From contig CAYJXJ010000020.1 in assembly GCA_964374095.1 (NCBI GenBank), forward strand, positions 1-38,962: a DNA stretch of 38,962 nucleotides, read 5' to 3'. Both the position numbers and the translations under genes were made by a program. Below, one piece after another: positions 32,318 through 38,962 of this stretch (position 1 is its first letter; every line of letters begins with the position of its first letter). The DNA comes from CAYJXJ01 sp964374095 (GTDB lineage Bacteria > Elusimicrobiota > Elusimicrobia > UBA1565 > UBA9628). Below the pieces are notes generated by a model that made no database searches, was not told where the DNA came from, and saw nothing but the letters and a program-made list of their open reading frames with translations.

Positions 32318-34288
32318 GTGACCGCACCGCCTCGACGCGGGGCTCTGGCGGCTTCGATGTGGCTCGCCGTATACGCCCTCGCCGCGGCGGAGGCCCCGCC
32401 GCCATACAATATCCACGAAAGCCCGCTCTCCAACCGGCAATTCGGCTTGCTCTTCAAGCGCGGCTACACGGTCAAGACCGACGGCACGGTCTGGGCCCCG
32501 GGGGCTCCCGAGCCCATCAGCATGGGCCGGATGGGCTATTTGATCGAGGAGCTCGCGGGAGCCGAGCGGCTCAAGACGCTTCTCACCCTTCGGCTCATCC
32601 TCAGCCGGAGCGACGGCGAAGGGAACCTCAAGCCCCAAGAGCGGGAGGAAATACGCAAGATCGTGCGGGACAATTGGTCCCTTCTCTCCTACGACACGCG
32701 CAAGGACTTCCGGGGGTATTTCACGCCCGCCGAACTCGAGACCATGAACGCCGACTCCCCTCTGCCCAAGCCCCCTCACCCGGTCGTTTTGGAGGATGCG
32801 GAGGCCCCGAGCCCGTCTCGGCCGGCGGCCCCCGCCGGAACCCCGGTCCCGGTCCCCATAGCGGCGGCGCCCCCGCTGATGATCCCCTTAGGCGTGAAGG
32901 CCTGGGACCAGGGTCCCAGGTCCCCGAAGGGCGACTCTCCTCCTTCCCCGCAGGGGGCGGCGGCTCTGGAACCGCCGGCGTCCCCGGCCGTTCCGGCGCC
33001 CCCGGCACCGGCTCCCCCCGCCCCGGCGGCCGCCCCGGCGCCTGTCGATACCGTCAAGCCCGACCCGGCGGCGACCGCGGCCACTGGGTCCATGAGCGCC
33101 CTGCCGGCGGGGATGACGCCCGCCGAGCCGCCTGCGGCTCCCCCCGCCCCCGCCCCCGCGCCGCCGCCCGCCCTGGAACGTCGTGAAGCCGTGCATTCCC
33201 AAACCCCCGTGACTCCCACCAGCCTCATCCCCTCGATGACCCCCGAGGATTTCGAGCGGTTCGTCAGCCAGTGCCCCTACTCCCGCGAAGTCCGCGCGCT
33301 CCTGCGGCTGCTGTCGCAGAACGCGCCGGAATTCGCCCGCAAACGCGCCCTGAGCCTGATCGTCGGAACTTTGCCGCCGATCGTGATCGACGGCTCACGC
33401 ATGGGTTGGAACCTGCGGGCGGGGCTGTTGCCCGCCGACGCGACTCCCCCCGGGGTGGTCTTGAGTCCCGGGCCGGCCTTCCGCGAATTCACCCGGCTCC
33501 TCTTCATCAGCAAGGAGACCGTTCTGCTCCCCCAATCGCCCGAACCCTACGCCGAGCTCGGCGTGGCGGCTCCTGCCATCGAAGCCCTCACCAAGGGCGC
33601 CGCGCCCACTGGCCAGGAGGCCTCGGACTGGGGCGAGCTCCAGCGTTTCGAGGACGCATCGTTGCGCGGGTCCTTCAGCCCCCAGCAGCAGGCCGGAACC
33701 CTCCTCTGGGCCCTGGTACGCCTCGATCTCGCGCGGCGCGGCGAGGGACAGCCTCCGTATCTAGCCGAGCTTTATTCCCGGACGGCGCAAATGATGCTCT
33801 ACCGGCGCCTCGAGTTCGACATCGGCAGCGATTCCTTCCTCGATCCCGAGACCCGCGCCGCTTACCGCCAGTGGCTCGATCAGCCCGGGGAGTACCGGGA
33901 CCACCTGGTTCACACCCTCGCCGCCGGCCGCGATGGCCGCATCGATCCCGCCCGCGCCGCGGCCGAAGACCTGGAGCGCGGGCTGCGCGAGCGCCTCTCG
34001 GGCTGCCCGGCCTCCGCCGCCGTCCACGCCGAGGCCGAGTTGGCCGCGGGACGCGAAACCCTCAAGGCCCGCGCCAAGGCCTTGGGGGAGACCGGGCTCC
34101 TCGCCGGGCGGGCCCGCGAGGAGGCCGAGCTGGGAGCCCAGCGTTGGAGCCCCCGCTCCTTCGGGGATCCTTGCCGCCGGTGGACGGAGGAGTTGGCCGC
34201 CCTCGGCAAGGCTGCGGCGCTTTGGCAGGAACTGCTCAGCGAGGAACGGAAGTTCCGGAGAGACAGGGAATACAGTGAGATCCGCTAG
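32318..34288 (+). CDS. hypothetical secreted protein with Pro/Ala-rich linker
   Basis: 656 residues from GTG 32318; the N-terminus through SMWLAVYALAAAEA is a signal peptide. Residues 30-150 form an N-terminal helical domain (MGRMGYLIEELAGAERLKTL). Residues 160-290 are almost entirely Pro/Ala, with the palindromic element inside encoding WDQGPRSPKGDSPPSP. Residues 300-656 form a mostly helical C-terminal domain. No family recognised. It overlaps the next gene by 14 bp and heads the operon that ends in the PBP, so an envelope role is likely. Confidence 0.7.
   Translation: MTAPPRRGALAASMWLAVYALAAAEAPPPYNIHESPLSNRQFGLLFKRGYTVKTDGTVWAPGAPEPISMGRMGYLIEELAGAERLKTLLTLRLILSRSDGEGNLKPQEREEIRKIVRDNWSLLSYDTRKDFRGYFTPAELETMNADSPLPKPPHPVVLEDAEAPSPSRPAAPAGTPVPVPIAAAPPLMIPLGVKAWDQGPRSPKGDSPPSPQGAAALEPPASPAVPAPPAPAPPAPAAAPAPVDTVKPDPAATAATGSMSALPAGMTPAEPPAAPPAPAPAPPPALERREAVHSQTPVTPTSLIPSMTPEDFERFVSQCPYSREVRALLRLLSQNAPEFARKRALSLIVGTLPPIVIDGSRMGWNLRAGLLPADATPPGVVLSPGPAFREFTRLLFISKETVLLPQSPEPYAELGVAAPAIEALTKGAAPTGQEASDWGELQRFEDASLRGSFSPQQQAGTLLWALVRLDLARRGEGQPPYLAELYSRTAQMMLYRRLEFDIGSDSFLDPETRAAYRQWLDQPGEYRDHLVHTLAAGRDGRIDPARAAAEDLERGLRERLSGCPASAAVHAEAELAAGRETLKARAKALGETGLLAGRAREEAELGAQRWSPRSFGDPCRRWTEELAALGKAAALWQELLSEERKFRRDREYSEIR
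32901..32966 (+). repeat. 66-bp palindromic element, copy 2
   Basis: Matches 22197-22262 at 56 of 66 positions, same length. The 9-bp hairpin arms are CCTGGGACC / GGTCCCAGG: relative to copy 1 the C-G pair at arm position 7 is A-T, a compensatory change. Its reading frame differs from copy 1 (GPRSPKGDS versus GAQVPEGRR), so DNA or RNA rather than peptide is conserved. Confidence 0.8.
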
Positions 34289-34811
34289 CCTGATCCTAAC
34301 GTTGGCATCGGCGGCTTTCGCCGCCGATGCGGCATGGACGCCCCCCTCCCACAGTTTTTTCTGCCGCCTCCCGGAGGGTTGGACCGCTTTCGAAGAGGAA
34401 ACCTCGGCCGGGACCGCCGCGCATCTTTTGGGTCCGGACGAAGCCGGCGGCGCCTACCGGGCGGGCATCGACGTGCATTGGGCCGTCCCGGGGCGTCCCG
34501 GCTTCGTGCCGATGAAGAACGCCCTGGAGGACCTGCGCCGCTCCGACAAGGCCACCGGGCGGCGCGCCACCGGCATACGCCGCATGCCTTCGGGACGCGG
34601 CTTGGCCCGGGTCTTTGAGGTCGTCGAGACGCGGCGTCTGCCTCCCGAATCGGCCCCGTCGGCCGCCGTTCGCCTGCACCACTTCGTGGGAGTGATCGAA
34701 GGACGGTCGAGCTACTTCGTCATCCGCCTCTCCTCCACCGAGGAGACCTACGTCGACTACCGCCGTGATTTCGTCGAGTTCCTAAAATCCTTTCGTCCCG
34801 CGGAGGAATGA
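34275..34811 (+). CDS. hypothetical secreted protein
   Basis: 178 residues from GTG 34275, which opens with a signal peptide (RSASLILTLASAAFAADA). The mature part begins with a strand-rich segment (PEGWTAFEEETSAGTAAHLL) that recalls PsbP/DUF1795-type folds, but the match is too weak to name. Overlaps the upstream gene by 14 bp and the downstream gene by 4 bp. Probably periplasmic or envelope-attached. Confidence 0.7.
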   Translation: MRSASLILTLASAAFAADAAWTPPSHSFFCRLPEGWTAFEEETSAGTAAHLLGPDEAGGAYRAGIDVHWAVPGRPGFVPMKNALEDLRRSDKATGRRATGIRRMPSGRGLARVFEVVETRRLPPESAPSAAVRLHHFVGVIEGRSSYFVIRLSSTEETYVDYRRDFVEFLKSFRPAEE

Positions 34812-35215
34812 TGCCGCTGGCCGTGAAGATGGCGCTTTTCGCCTGCATCGGAATCGCCATGGAAGTGGTCTTTACCGCCATTTCCGACTTCCAAAAGACG
34901 CGAAGCTGGCGGCTCATGGGCTACTCCTACGTCTGGATGCTCCCGGTCTACGCCCTCGTGCCTGTCTTTCTTCGCGTTCTGCATCCCCCGCTGGAGGGGA
35001 TCATACTCCCCCTGCGCCTGCTCACCTACACGGCGATCCTCATGGCCATGGAATATGTCTCGGGACGGATCCTGCGCAAACTCCTGGGCGAGGCCCCCTG
35101 GGAGCCCGCCTACCGAGGACACCGTTTAGCCATCGACGGCCTGGTCCGCCTGGACTACGCCCCGGCCTGGGCCCTGGCCGGACTCATCTTCGAGCGCCTT
35201 TACCTCCTGATGTGA
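34808..35215 (+). CDS. small polytopic membrane protein (CmpB/ABC-type-IV-like)
   Basis: 135 residues with three or four hydrophobic segments. The second half (MEYVSGRILRKLLGEAPWE and LVRLDYAPAWALAGLIFERL) follows the pattern of the putative ABC-transporter type IV/CmpB family. Function not established. ATG at 34808 overlaps the previous stop (ATGA); a second ATG at 34811 has GAGGA upstream. It ends overlapping the PBP start. Confidence 0.65.
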   Translation: MMPLAVKMALFACIGIAMEVVFTAISDFQKTRSWRLMGYSYVWMLPVYALVPVFLRVLHPPLEGIILPLRLLTYTAILMAMEYVSGRILRKLLGEAPWEPAYRGHRLAIDGLVRLDYAPAWALAGLIFERLYLLM

Positions 35216-37203
35216 GGAGCCGGCTGCGGTGGGCCGCGGCCGGCCTTTTTCTGGCGGCCCTGCTCCCGCTGGCCTGGTTCGCCCACGGCTGGGCGGCTTA
35301 CCTACTGAATCAACGCTCCATTCTCGAGAAGATGGACCAGTATTATATGACCATCGTCTCCCCTGGCCGCGAACAATACCTATTGGAAAACGACGAGCTC
35401 TTCGAAGTGCCCTACATGGCCTCCAAGCTCTCCCTCGAGGCCGAGCCCACGCGGATCTATGATTCCCAGAATCGCCTCATCGGGGAGTTTTCGAGCGAGA
35501 AGGGCCTCTACGCCCGCGACCCCGAGGAGCTGCCCGTCTTTCTTCGCAAGGCCCTGGTCGCGGCCGAGGATGGGACCTTCTACCGCCACGGCGGCGTCAA
35601 CTTCCGCGCCACGGCGCGCGCGCTCCTCGTCAACCTCCGCCACCTGTCGCACCGCCAGGGCGGCTCGACTTTGACCCAGCAGCTGGCCAAGCTCCTCTTC
35701 ACCACCCGCAAGAAAACCTACACCCGGAAGATCTTCGAGGCCCTCTGCGCCCGGCGGCTGGAGTCGAAGTTCACCAAGGACCAAATCCTGCTCATGTACT
35801 TCAACTTCGCTTACTTCGGCCACGGCAACTTCGGCGTGGAGTCCGCGGCGCGCTACTACTTCGGCAAGACCACCCGCGCCCTGGACCTGGCCGAGTCGGC
35901 GCTGCTCGTCGCCGTGATCCCCAACCCGACGCGCTACTCCCCGTTCGAGAACCCGGAATTGGCGCGCGCGCGGCACAAGACGGTGCTCTCGCGCATGAGC
36001 CGCCTGGGCATGGTGCCCGCCGGATCCATCGACCGCCTACTCTCGGAGTTTTGGACCGGCGCCGAATCCCGCTTCAAAGCCCAGGAGTCCTCGTTCTGGC
36101 GCATGACGGTCAACGCCGCGCCCTACCTCGTCGAACGCGTCCGGCGCGACCTCGAACGCCATTTCAGCCGCGAGCGCATACTCAAGGGCGGGCTTCGCGT
36201 CCGGACCACCTTCGACCTCGACGTCCAGAAAGCCGCGGAGGCGGCCCTCCGCCCAGGCCTGCGCGCCGAGAACCCGCTGATTCGGTCCACGGGAACGGCC
36301 AAGTCCCCGGTCGAGGGGGCGCTGGCCGCCGTACGCCCCTCCGACGGGGCCGTCCTGGCCCTGGTCGGCGGCAGCGGGTTCCACTTCAAGAACCAGCTCG
36401 ACCGCAGCATGGACATCGCCCGCCCCATCGGCTCCTCGGTCAAGCCCTTCATCTTCGCCTTGGCCTTCGAGAAGGGCCTGCGCAAGCCCGAAGACATGAT
36501 GACCGACAAGCCCCTGCGCCTGCGCATGGGGCCCGGCAAGTGGTGGGAGCCGAAAAATTACGACGGCAAATTCTTTGGGGAAGTCACGTTGAGCACGGCA
36601 TTGCACAAATCACTAAACTCCGTCGCCATTCAACTGCTGCAAGAACTCGAACTAAAGGATGTCAAACGGCTCCTCGGGCAGGCGACGGGCCTGCCCGAGG
36701 AGGGCTTTCCCCACAATTTATCGCTGGCCCTCGGGACTTTCGACGTCCCGCCCCTGGCCTTGGCGCGGGCTTACGCGATGCTGGCCAACAACGGCCGCGC
36801 CGCGGGCCCCTACTGGTTGATCGCGGTCGAGGACCGCGAGGGGCACGTTCTGCGCGAAGGCCCCGCTCCCCCCGAACCCGTCCCAGTCCTCTCGACCCAG
36901 ACCTGCCGGACCATGATCGCGGTCCTGCGCGGCGTGCTGGGGCCCGGCGGCAGCGCGCACGGCGCGGCCCTGCGCACGGGCTTCAACGCGCCCGCCTTCG
37001 GAAAGACCGGCACCACCAACGACTACCGCGACGCCTGGTTCGCGGGCGCCACCCCCGACATCGCGGCCGCGGTCTGGCTCGGCCACGACGACATGCGCCG
37101 TACCCTCGGCCCGCGCGGCACCGGCGGCGGCATGGCCGCGCCGATCTGGATGACCTTCATGAAGGAAGCCTACCGCCACCGGCCGACGCGGGAGTTCGAA
37201 TGA
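35212..37203 (+). CDS. class A penicillin-binding protein (GT51 plus transpeptidase)
   Basis: 663 residues from GTG 35212 (GTGA overlap). One N-terminal membrane anchor is followed by GT51 with catalytic Glu119 in AAEDGTFYRHGG and GGSTLTQQLAK, then a transpeptidase domain with SxxK (Ser408-Lys411 in GSSVK), SxN (Ser467-Asn469 in KSLNS) and KTG at 598-600. It polymerises and cross-links peptidoglycan. Codons at about 36550-36670, around the SxN motif, are much more AT-rich than the surrounding gene. It ends the operon that begins at 32318. Confidence 0.94.
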   Translation: MRSRLRWAAAGLFLAALLPLAWFAHGWAAYLLNQRSILEKMDQYYMTIVSPGREQYLLENDELFEVPYMASKLSLEAEPTRIYDSQNRLIGEFSSEKGLYARDPEELPVFLRKALVAAEDGTFYRHGGVNFRATARALLVNLRHLSHRQGGSTLTQQLAKLLFTTRKKTYTRKIFEALCARRLESKFTKDQILLMYFNFAYFGHGNFGVESAARYYFGKTTRALDLAESALLVAVIPNPTRYSPFENPELARARHKTVLSRMSRLGMVPAGSIDRLLSEFWTGAESRFKAQESSFWRMTVNAAPYLVERVRRDLERHFSRERILKGGLRVRTTFDLDVQKAAEAALRPGLRAENPLIRSTGTAKSPVEGALAAVRPSDGAVLALVGGSGFHFKNQLDRSMDIARPIGSSVKPFIFALAFEKGLRKPEDMMTDKPLRLRMGPGKWWEPKNYDGKFFGEVTLSTALHKSLNSVAIQLLQELELKDVKRLLGQATGLPEEGFPHNLSLALGTFDVPPLALARAYAMLANNGRAAGPYWLIAVEDREGHVLREGPAPPEPVPVLSTQTCRTMIAVLRGVLGPGGSAHGAALRTGFNAPAFGKTGTTNDYRDAWFAGATPDIAAAVWLGHDDMRRTLGPRGTGGGMAAPIWMTFMKEAYRHRPTREFE

Positions 37204-37242
37204 TCCCCGCCCCCATTTATCAAGCCGCTCCTAAAAATGCAA

Positions 37243-37271
37243 TTGACAATATTGCAATATTGCTATATACT
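37243..37271 (+). promoter_or_regulatory. consensus promoter of vapBC
   Basis: TTGACA (37243-37248), exact 17-nt spacer, TATACT (37266-37271), in an AT-rich patch that contrasts with the rest of the window. Confidence 0.85.
37247..37262. promoter_or_regulatory. palindromic operator inside the vapBC promoter
   Basis: CAATATTGCAATATTG is a perfect 16-bp palindrome filling the space between -35 and -10. This position suits autorepression by the VapB(C) complex. Confidence 0.7.
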
Positions 37272-37289
37272 GGACTGGGGGACCTCGAC

Positions 37290-37532
37290 ATGTCGAAACT
37301 GATCGTGGAGCTTTCTCCGGAACTGCACGAGAGCCTCAAACGACGCTCCGCGCTGCTCGGCAAGACCCTTAAGCAGATAGTCACCGACCTGGTGCAGGCT
37401 TTCCTTCTTAAAAGCAGCGCGGGAGAGGCCAAGAAGACCGGCTTCTGCGGGGCCTGGAAGGATTCACGCGGCGCCGCGGCCGTGCTGAAGGATATTAAGG
37501 CCCACCGGAGTTGGTTTCAAAGAGCCCGGTGA
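37290..37532 (+). CDS. vapB: VapB-type antitoxin
   Basis: 80 residues. The N-terminal LIVELSPELHESLKRRSALLGK is a ribbon-helix-helix-type DNA-binding start, and the C-terminal CGAWKDSRGAAAVLKDIKAHR is the typical VapB toxin-binding tail. It neutralises the toxin encoded next and probably binds the operator at 37247. The ATG has GGGGG about 10 nt upstream. Confidence 0.85.
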   Translation: MSKLIVELSPELHESLKRRSALLGKTLKQIVTDLVQAFLLKSSAGEAKKTGFCGAWKDSRGAAAVLKDIKAHRSWFQRAR

Positions 37533-37936
37533 GCCCGCGCTACGTGTTCGATACGGATACCTGCATCTACTGGCTGAAGGGGGACGACGCCATTGAAAGG
37601 CGCGTCGCCCGCCTGGGCCTTGAGCATATTGGGATCGCCGCGATCACCCTCTGCGAACTCTACTACGGAGCCTTCAAGTCCGACGGGAAGAAAGCGAATT
37701 TGGAAGTCGTCGAGAATCTCGTGAAGAAGATGGCCGTGCTCCCCGCGGACCGAAGAGCCGCCCCCTTTTTCGGGGAGCTGAAAGCGGACCTGGAGAAGGC
37801 GGGCCGGACTCTGGACGACGCCGATCTTCTCATCGCCTCCGTCGCTTTGGCGCACGGGGCCGTTCTCGTCACCAACAACGTGGGCCATTTCAACAGGATC
37901 TCCAAGCTGGCCGTCGAAACCTGGAGCCGGCCCTGA
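37529..37936 (+). CDS. vapC: VapC-type PIN-domain ribonuclease toxin
   Basis: 135 residues from GTG 37529, overlapping the vapB stop (GTGA); a TTG at 37511 would add six residues. PIN-domain acidic residues are present: Asp8 in YVFDTD, Glu43 in LCELYYG, Asp97 and Asp99 in LDDADLLIA, then VTNNVGHF. VapC toxins cleave specific RNAs, often tRNA or rRNA. The AT-rich promoter suggests horizontal acquisition. Confidence 0.9.
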   Translation: MSPRYVFDTDTCIYWLKGDDAIERRVARLGLEHIGIAAITLCELYYGAFKSDGKKANLEVVENLVKKMAVLPADRRAAPFFGELKADLEKAGRTLDDADLLIASVALAHGAVLVTNNVGHFNRISKLAVETWSRP

Positions 37937-37966
37937 GCCGGGGCTCCGCCGTCCGGATGATTGCGG

Positions 37967-38407
37967 CTAGGAGCGCCGCACGTAGACGCCGATGAGGAAT
38001 CGGCCGCCGGGGTCGCGATGCCAGTTCGTGTCGCTGGTTTCCAACGTCCGCCCCGCGGAGTTGCCTGCCCCGATGAATCGCTCGGCCTCCGTTCCCAATT
38101 TTTGATAGTCGCGCTCCACCCCCCTCAATTGCATGCCGAGCTTGATCCAAGGTCCCGCTCGAAGGTCATTGCCGGCTGGTCCGGCGGCATGTGCCGCGAC
38201 CAGCCGTTCACCGATCTCGGGGCTCGCGCCGCGTTCGCGGAGCATCGCGGCGATCTCCCCGTGTCCTTTCGACTCCGCGACCTCCAGCGCCGTCTGCCAA
38301 GTGCCGACCGTGTTCGGGGCCGCGGCGTGCTTCACGAGGAGTTCGGCCATCGGGGCATTGCCGTCCTTAACCGCGTGGTAAAGCAGCGATCCGAAGCGGT
38401 ATGCTTT
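37967..38407 (-). pseudogene. 5'-truncated ankyrin-repeat gene
   Basis: The frame opens after a TAA at 38410-38408 and reads GSLLYHAVKDGNAPMAELL, then TALEVAESKGHGEIAAMLRE: two clear ankyrin repeats. The first ATG (38350) would cut the first repeat in half, and no start lies between it and the TAA. In another frame just upstream (about 38530-38470) KIFLVAYLLVAAGL looks like a signal peptide, so a frameshift or deletion probably separated the two. The C-terminal half (to 37967) has no recognised domain. A sequencing error is also possible. Confidence 0.55.
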
Positions 38408-38549
38408 TTATGGTCTTGGCGCCGTGAACCGGTGTCATGGAAAGTTCTCAGAATCTGGAATCGCTTCAGGCCTGCGGCAACGAGGAGGTATGCGACAAGG
38501 AATATCTTCGACTGCCCGTGCGTTATTGAGGTCGGAATGCCTACTGCAA

Positions 38550-38962
38550 TTATCGAATCACCGCCACCCGTCCGACCGCATTGATCTCTGGGAATCCAAC
38601 CTTCCTCGCTTGAATCCGGTAGATGTACATGCCGGTGCGCGCGCCGGACACGCTCCAAGTGTAGTCGCAAGTCCACTTCCCGTCGATGCGCTGCGGCGCT
38701 CCCGGGCTCGCCGTGTGGATCACTTCCTTGAAGACGTTGTAGATCGTGATCTGGACGAAGTCGGCCGTGCCCCGCGTCTGGAGCCTGATCGTGGGGTTGC
38801 TTCCCTTGGCCGGGTTGGGAAAGGCGTAGGCTGCCAGCAATGAAAAGCCGGAGTCGTCGTCCCCAGTCGCCGGGGCGAAGCCCTTGCCCAGCGTGCGGAT
38901 AGCATCCGTCCCCTCGAAGGTAGCGCCGCTCCTGAGGGTTCCGGCCACCGTCACCTTGACCT
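38550..38962 (-). CDS. C-terminal part of a surface protein with FlgD/sorting-type domain (partial)
   Basis: The open frame runs off the right edge, so only the last 137 or so residues are visible. The sequence AYAFPNPAKGSNPTIRL, then VQITIYNVFKEVIH and TGMYIYRIQA matches the FlgD-Ig/type IX-like sorting domains that close many large secreted proteins, where PNP opens the domain and GxYxYxI lies near the end. It could mediate attachment or secretion. No gene is seen between it and the broken ankyrin gene. Confidence 0.75.
   Translation of the reverse strand, partial: VKVTVAGTLRSGATFEGTDAIRTLGKGFAPATGDDDSGFSLLAAYAFPNPAKGSNPTIRLQTRGTADFVQITIYNVFKEVIHTASPGAPQRIDGKWTCDYTWSVSGARTGMYIYRIQARKVGFPEINAVGRVAVIR

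Noticed and set aside
1..38962. CRISPR arrays, tRNA or rRNA genes, insertion sequences
   Set aside because: No regularly spaced repeats, no tRNA T-loop/cloverleaf signatures outside coding sequence, no transposase-like protein or terminal repeats were seen.

Overview
The window is a GC-rich, gene-dense stretch of a bacterial chromosome with about 40 protein genes, no rRNA or tRNA, no CRISPR array and no recognisable transposase. Exported and lipoprotein-type proteins, a class A penicillin-binding protein and muropeptide-salvage enzymes point to a peptidoglycan-containing, probably diderm bacterium. High GC, many orphan secreted proteins, a FlgD/sorting-type C-terminal domain at the right edge and the mix of PilT, PcfJ and caspase genes would fit a free-living Elusimicrobiota lineage. 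That placement is inference; there is no phylogenetic marker to prove it.

Layout. 51-3567 (minus): macro-DUF4062 fusion, then a GspE/PilB-like protein that has lost its nucleotide-binding motifs, then a GNAT acetyltransferase. 3568-4141: no convincing gene, but a strong promoter and a palindrome. 4142-9850: orphan exported proteins (alpha/beta hydrolase, small lipoprotein, caspase-fold peptidase, unknown secreted protein) and a PcfJ-family protein. 18166 down to 10593 (minus): nine tightly overlapping genes: Ycf46-like AAA ATPase, DUF1257-like protein, TPR protein, DUF2997 protein, catalytically dead signal-peptidase-like membrane protein, PilT, NrdG-like radical SAM protein and a NatAB-type ABC exporter. 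A poly-gamma-glutamate hydrolase-like gene follows (9859-10485). 18290-20650: cyclic-nucleotide-binding protein, GNAT, SseB-TPR protein. 20724-23848: peptide deformylase and a three-gene ABC exporter. 23884-25315: Fur-box-controlled bfd facing bfr, then lepB. 25574-32293: peptidoglycan salvage in two convergent arms (namZ plus a GT-C membrane protein; a membrane protein, nagZ and a sodium/solute symporter). 32318-37203: secreted proteins, a small membrane protein and a bifunctional PBP. 37243-37936: VapBC. 37967-38962: a broken ankyrin gene and the 3' end of a surface protein.

Three non-gene signals stand out. A 66-bp palindromic element occurs twice (22197-22262 and 32901-32966), inside or overlapping genes, in different reading frames and with a compensatory base-pair change. 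A second palindrome family shares the core ACCTCCAYCGGTGGAGGT (3962-3981, 18872-18905). Finally, at least four genes start exactly 6 nt after a -10 hexamer, which implies leaderless mRNAs.

The best candidates for an undescribed system are the Ycf46/DUF1257/DUF2997/TPR/pseudo-signal-peptidase operon and the macro-DUF4062 plus pseudo-GspE pair.
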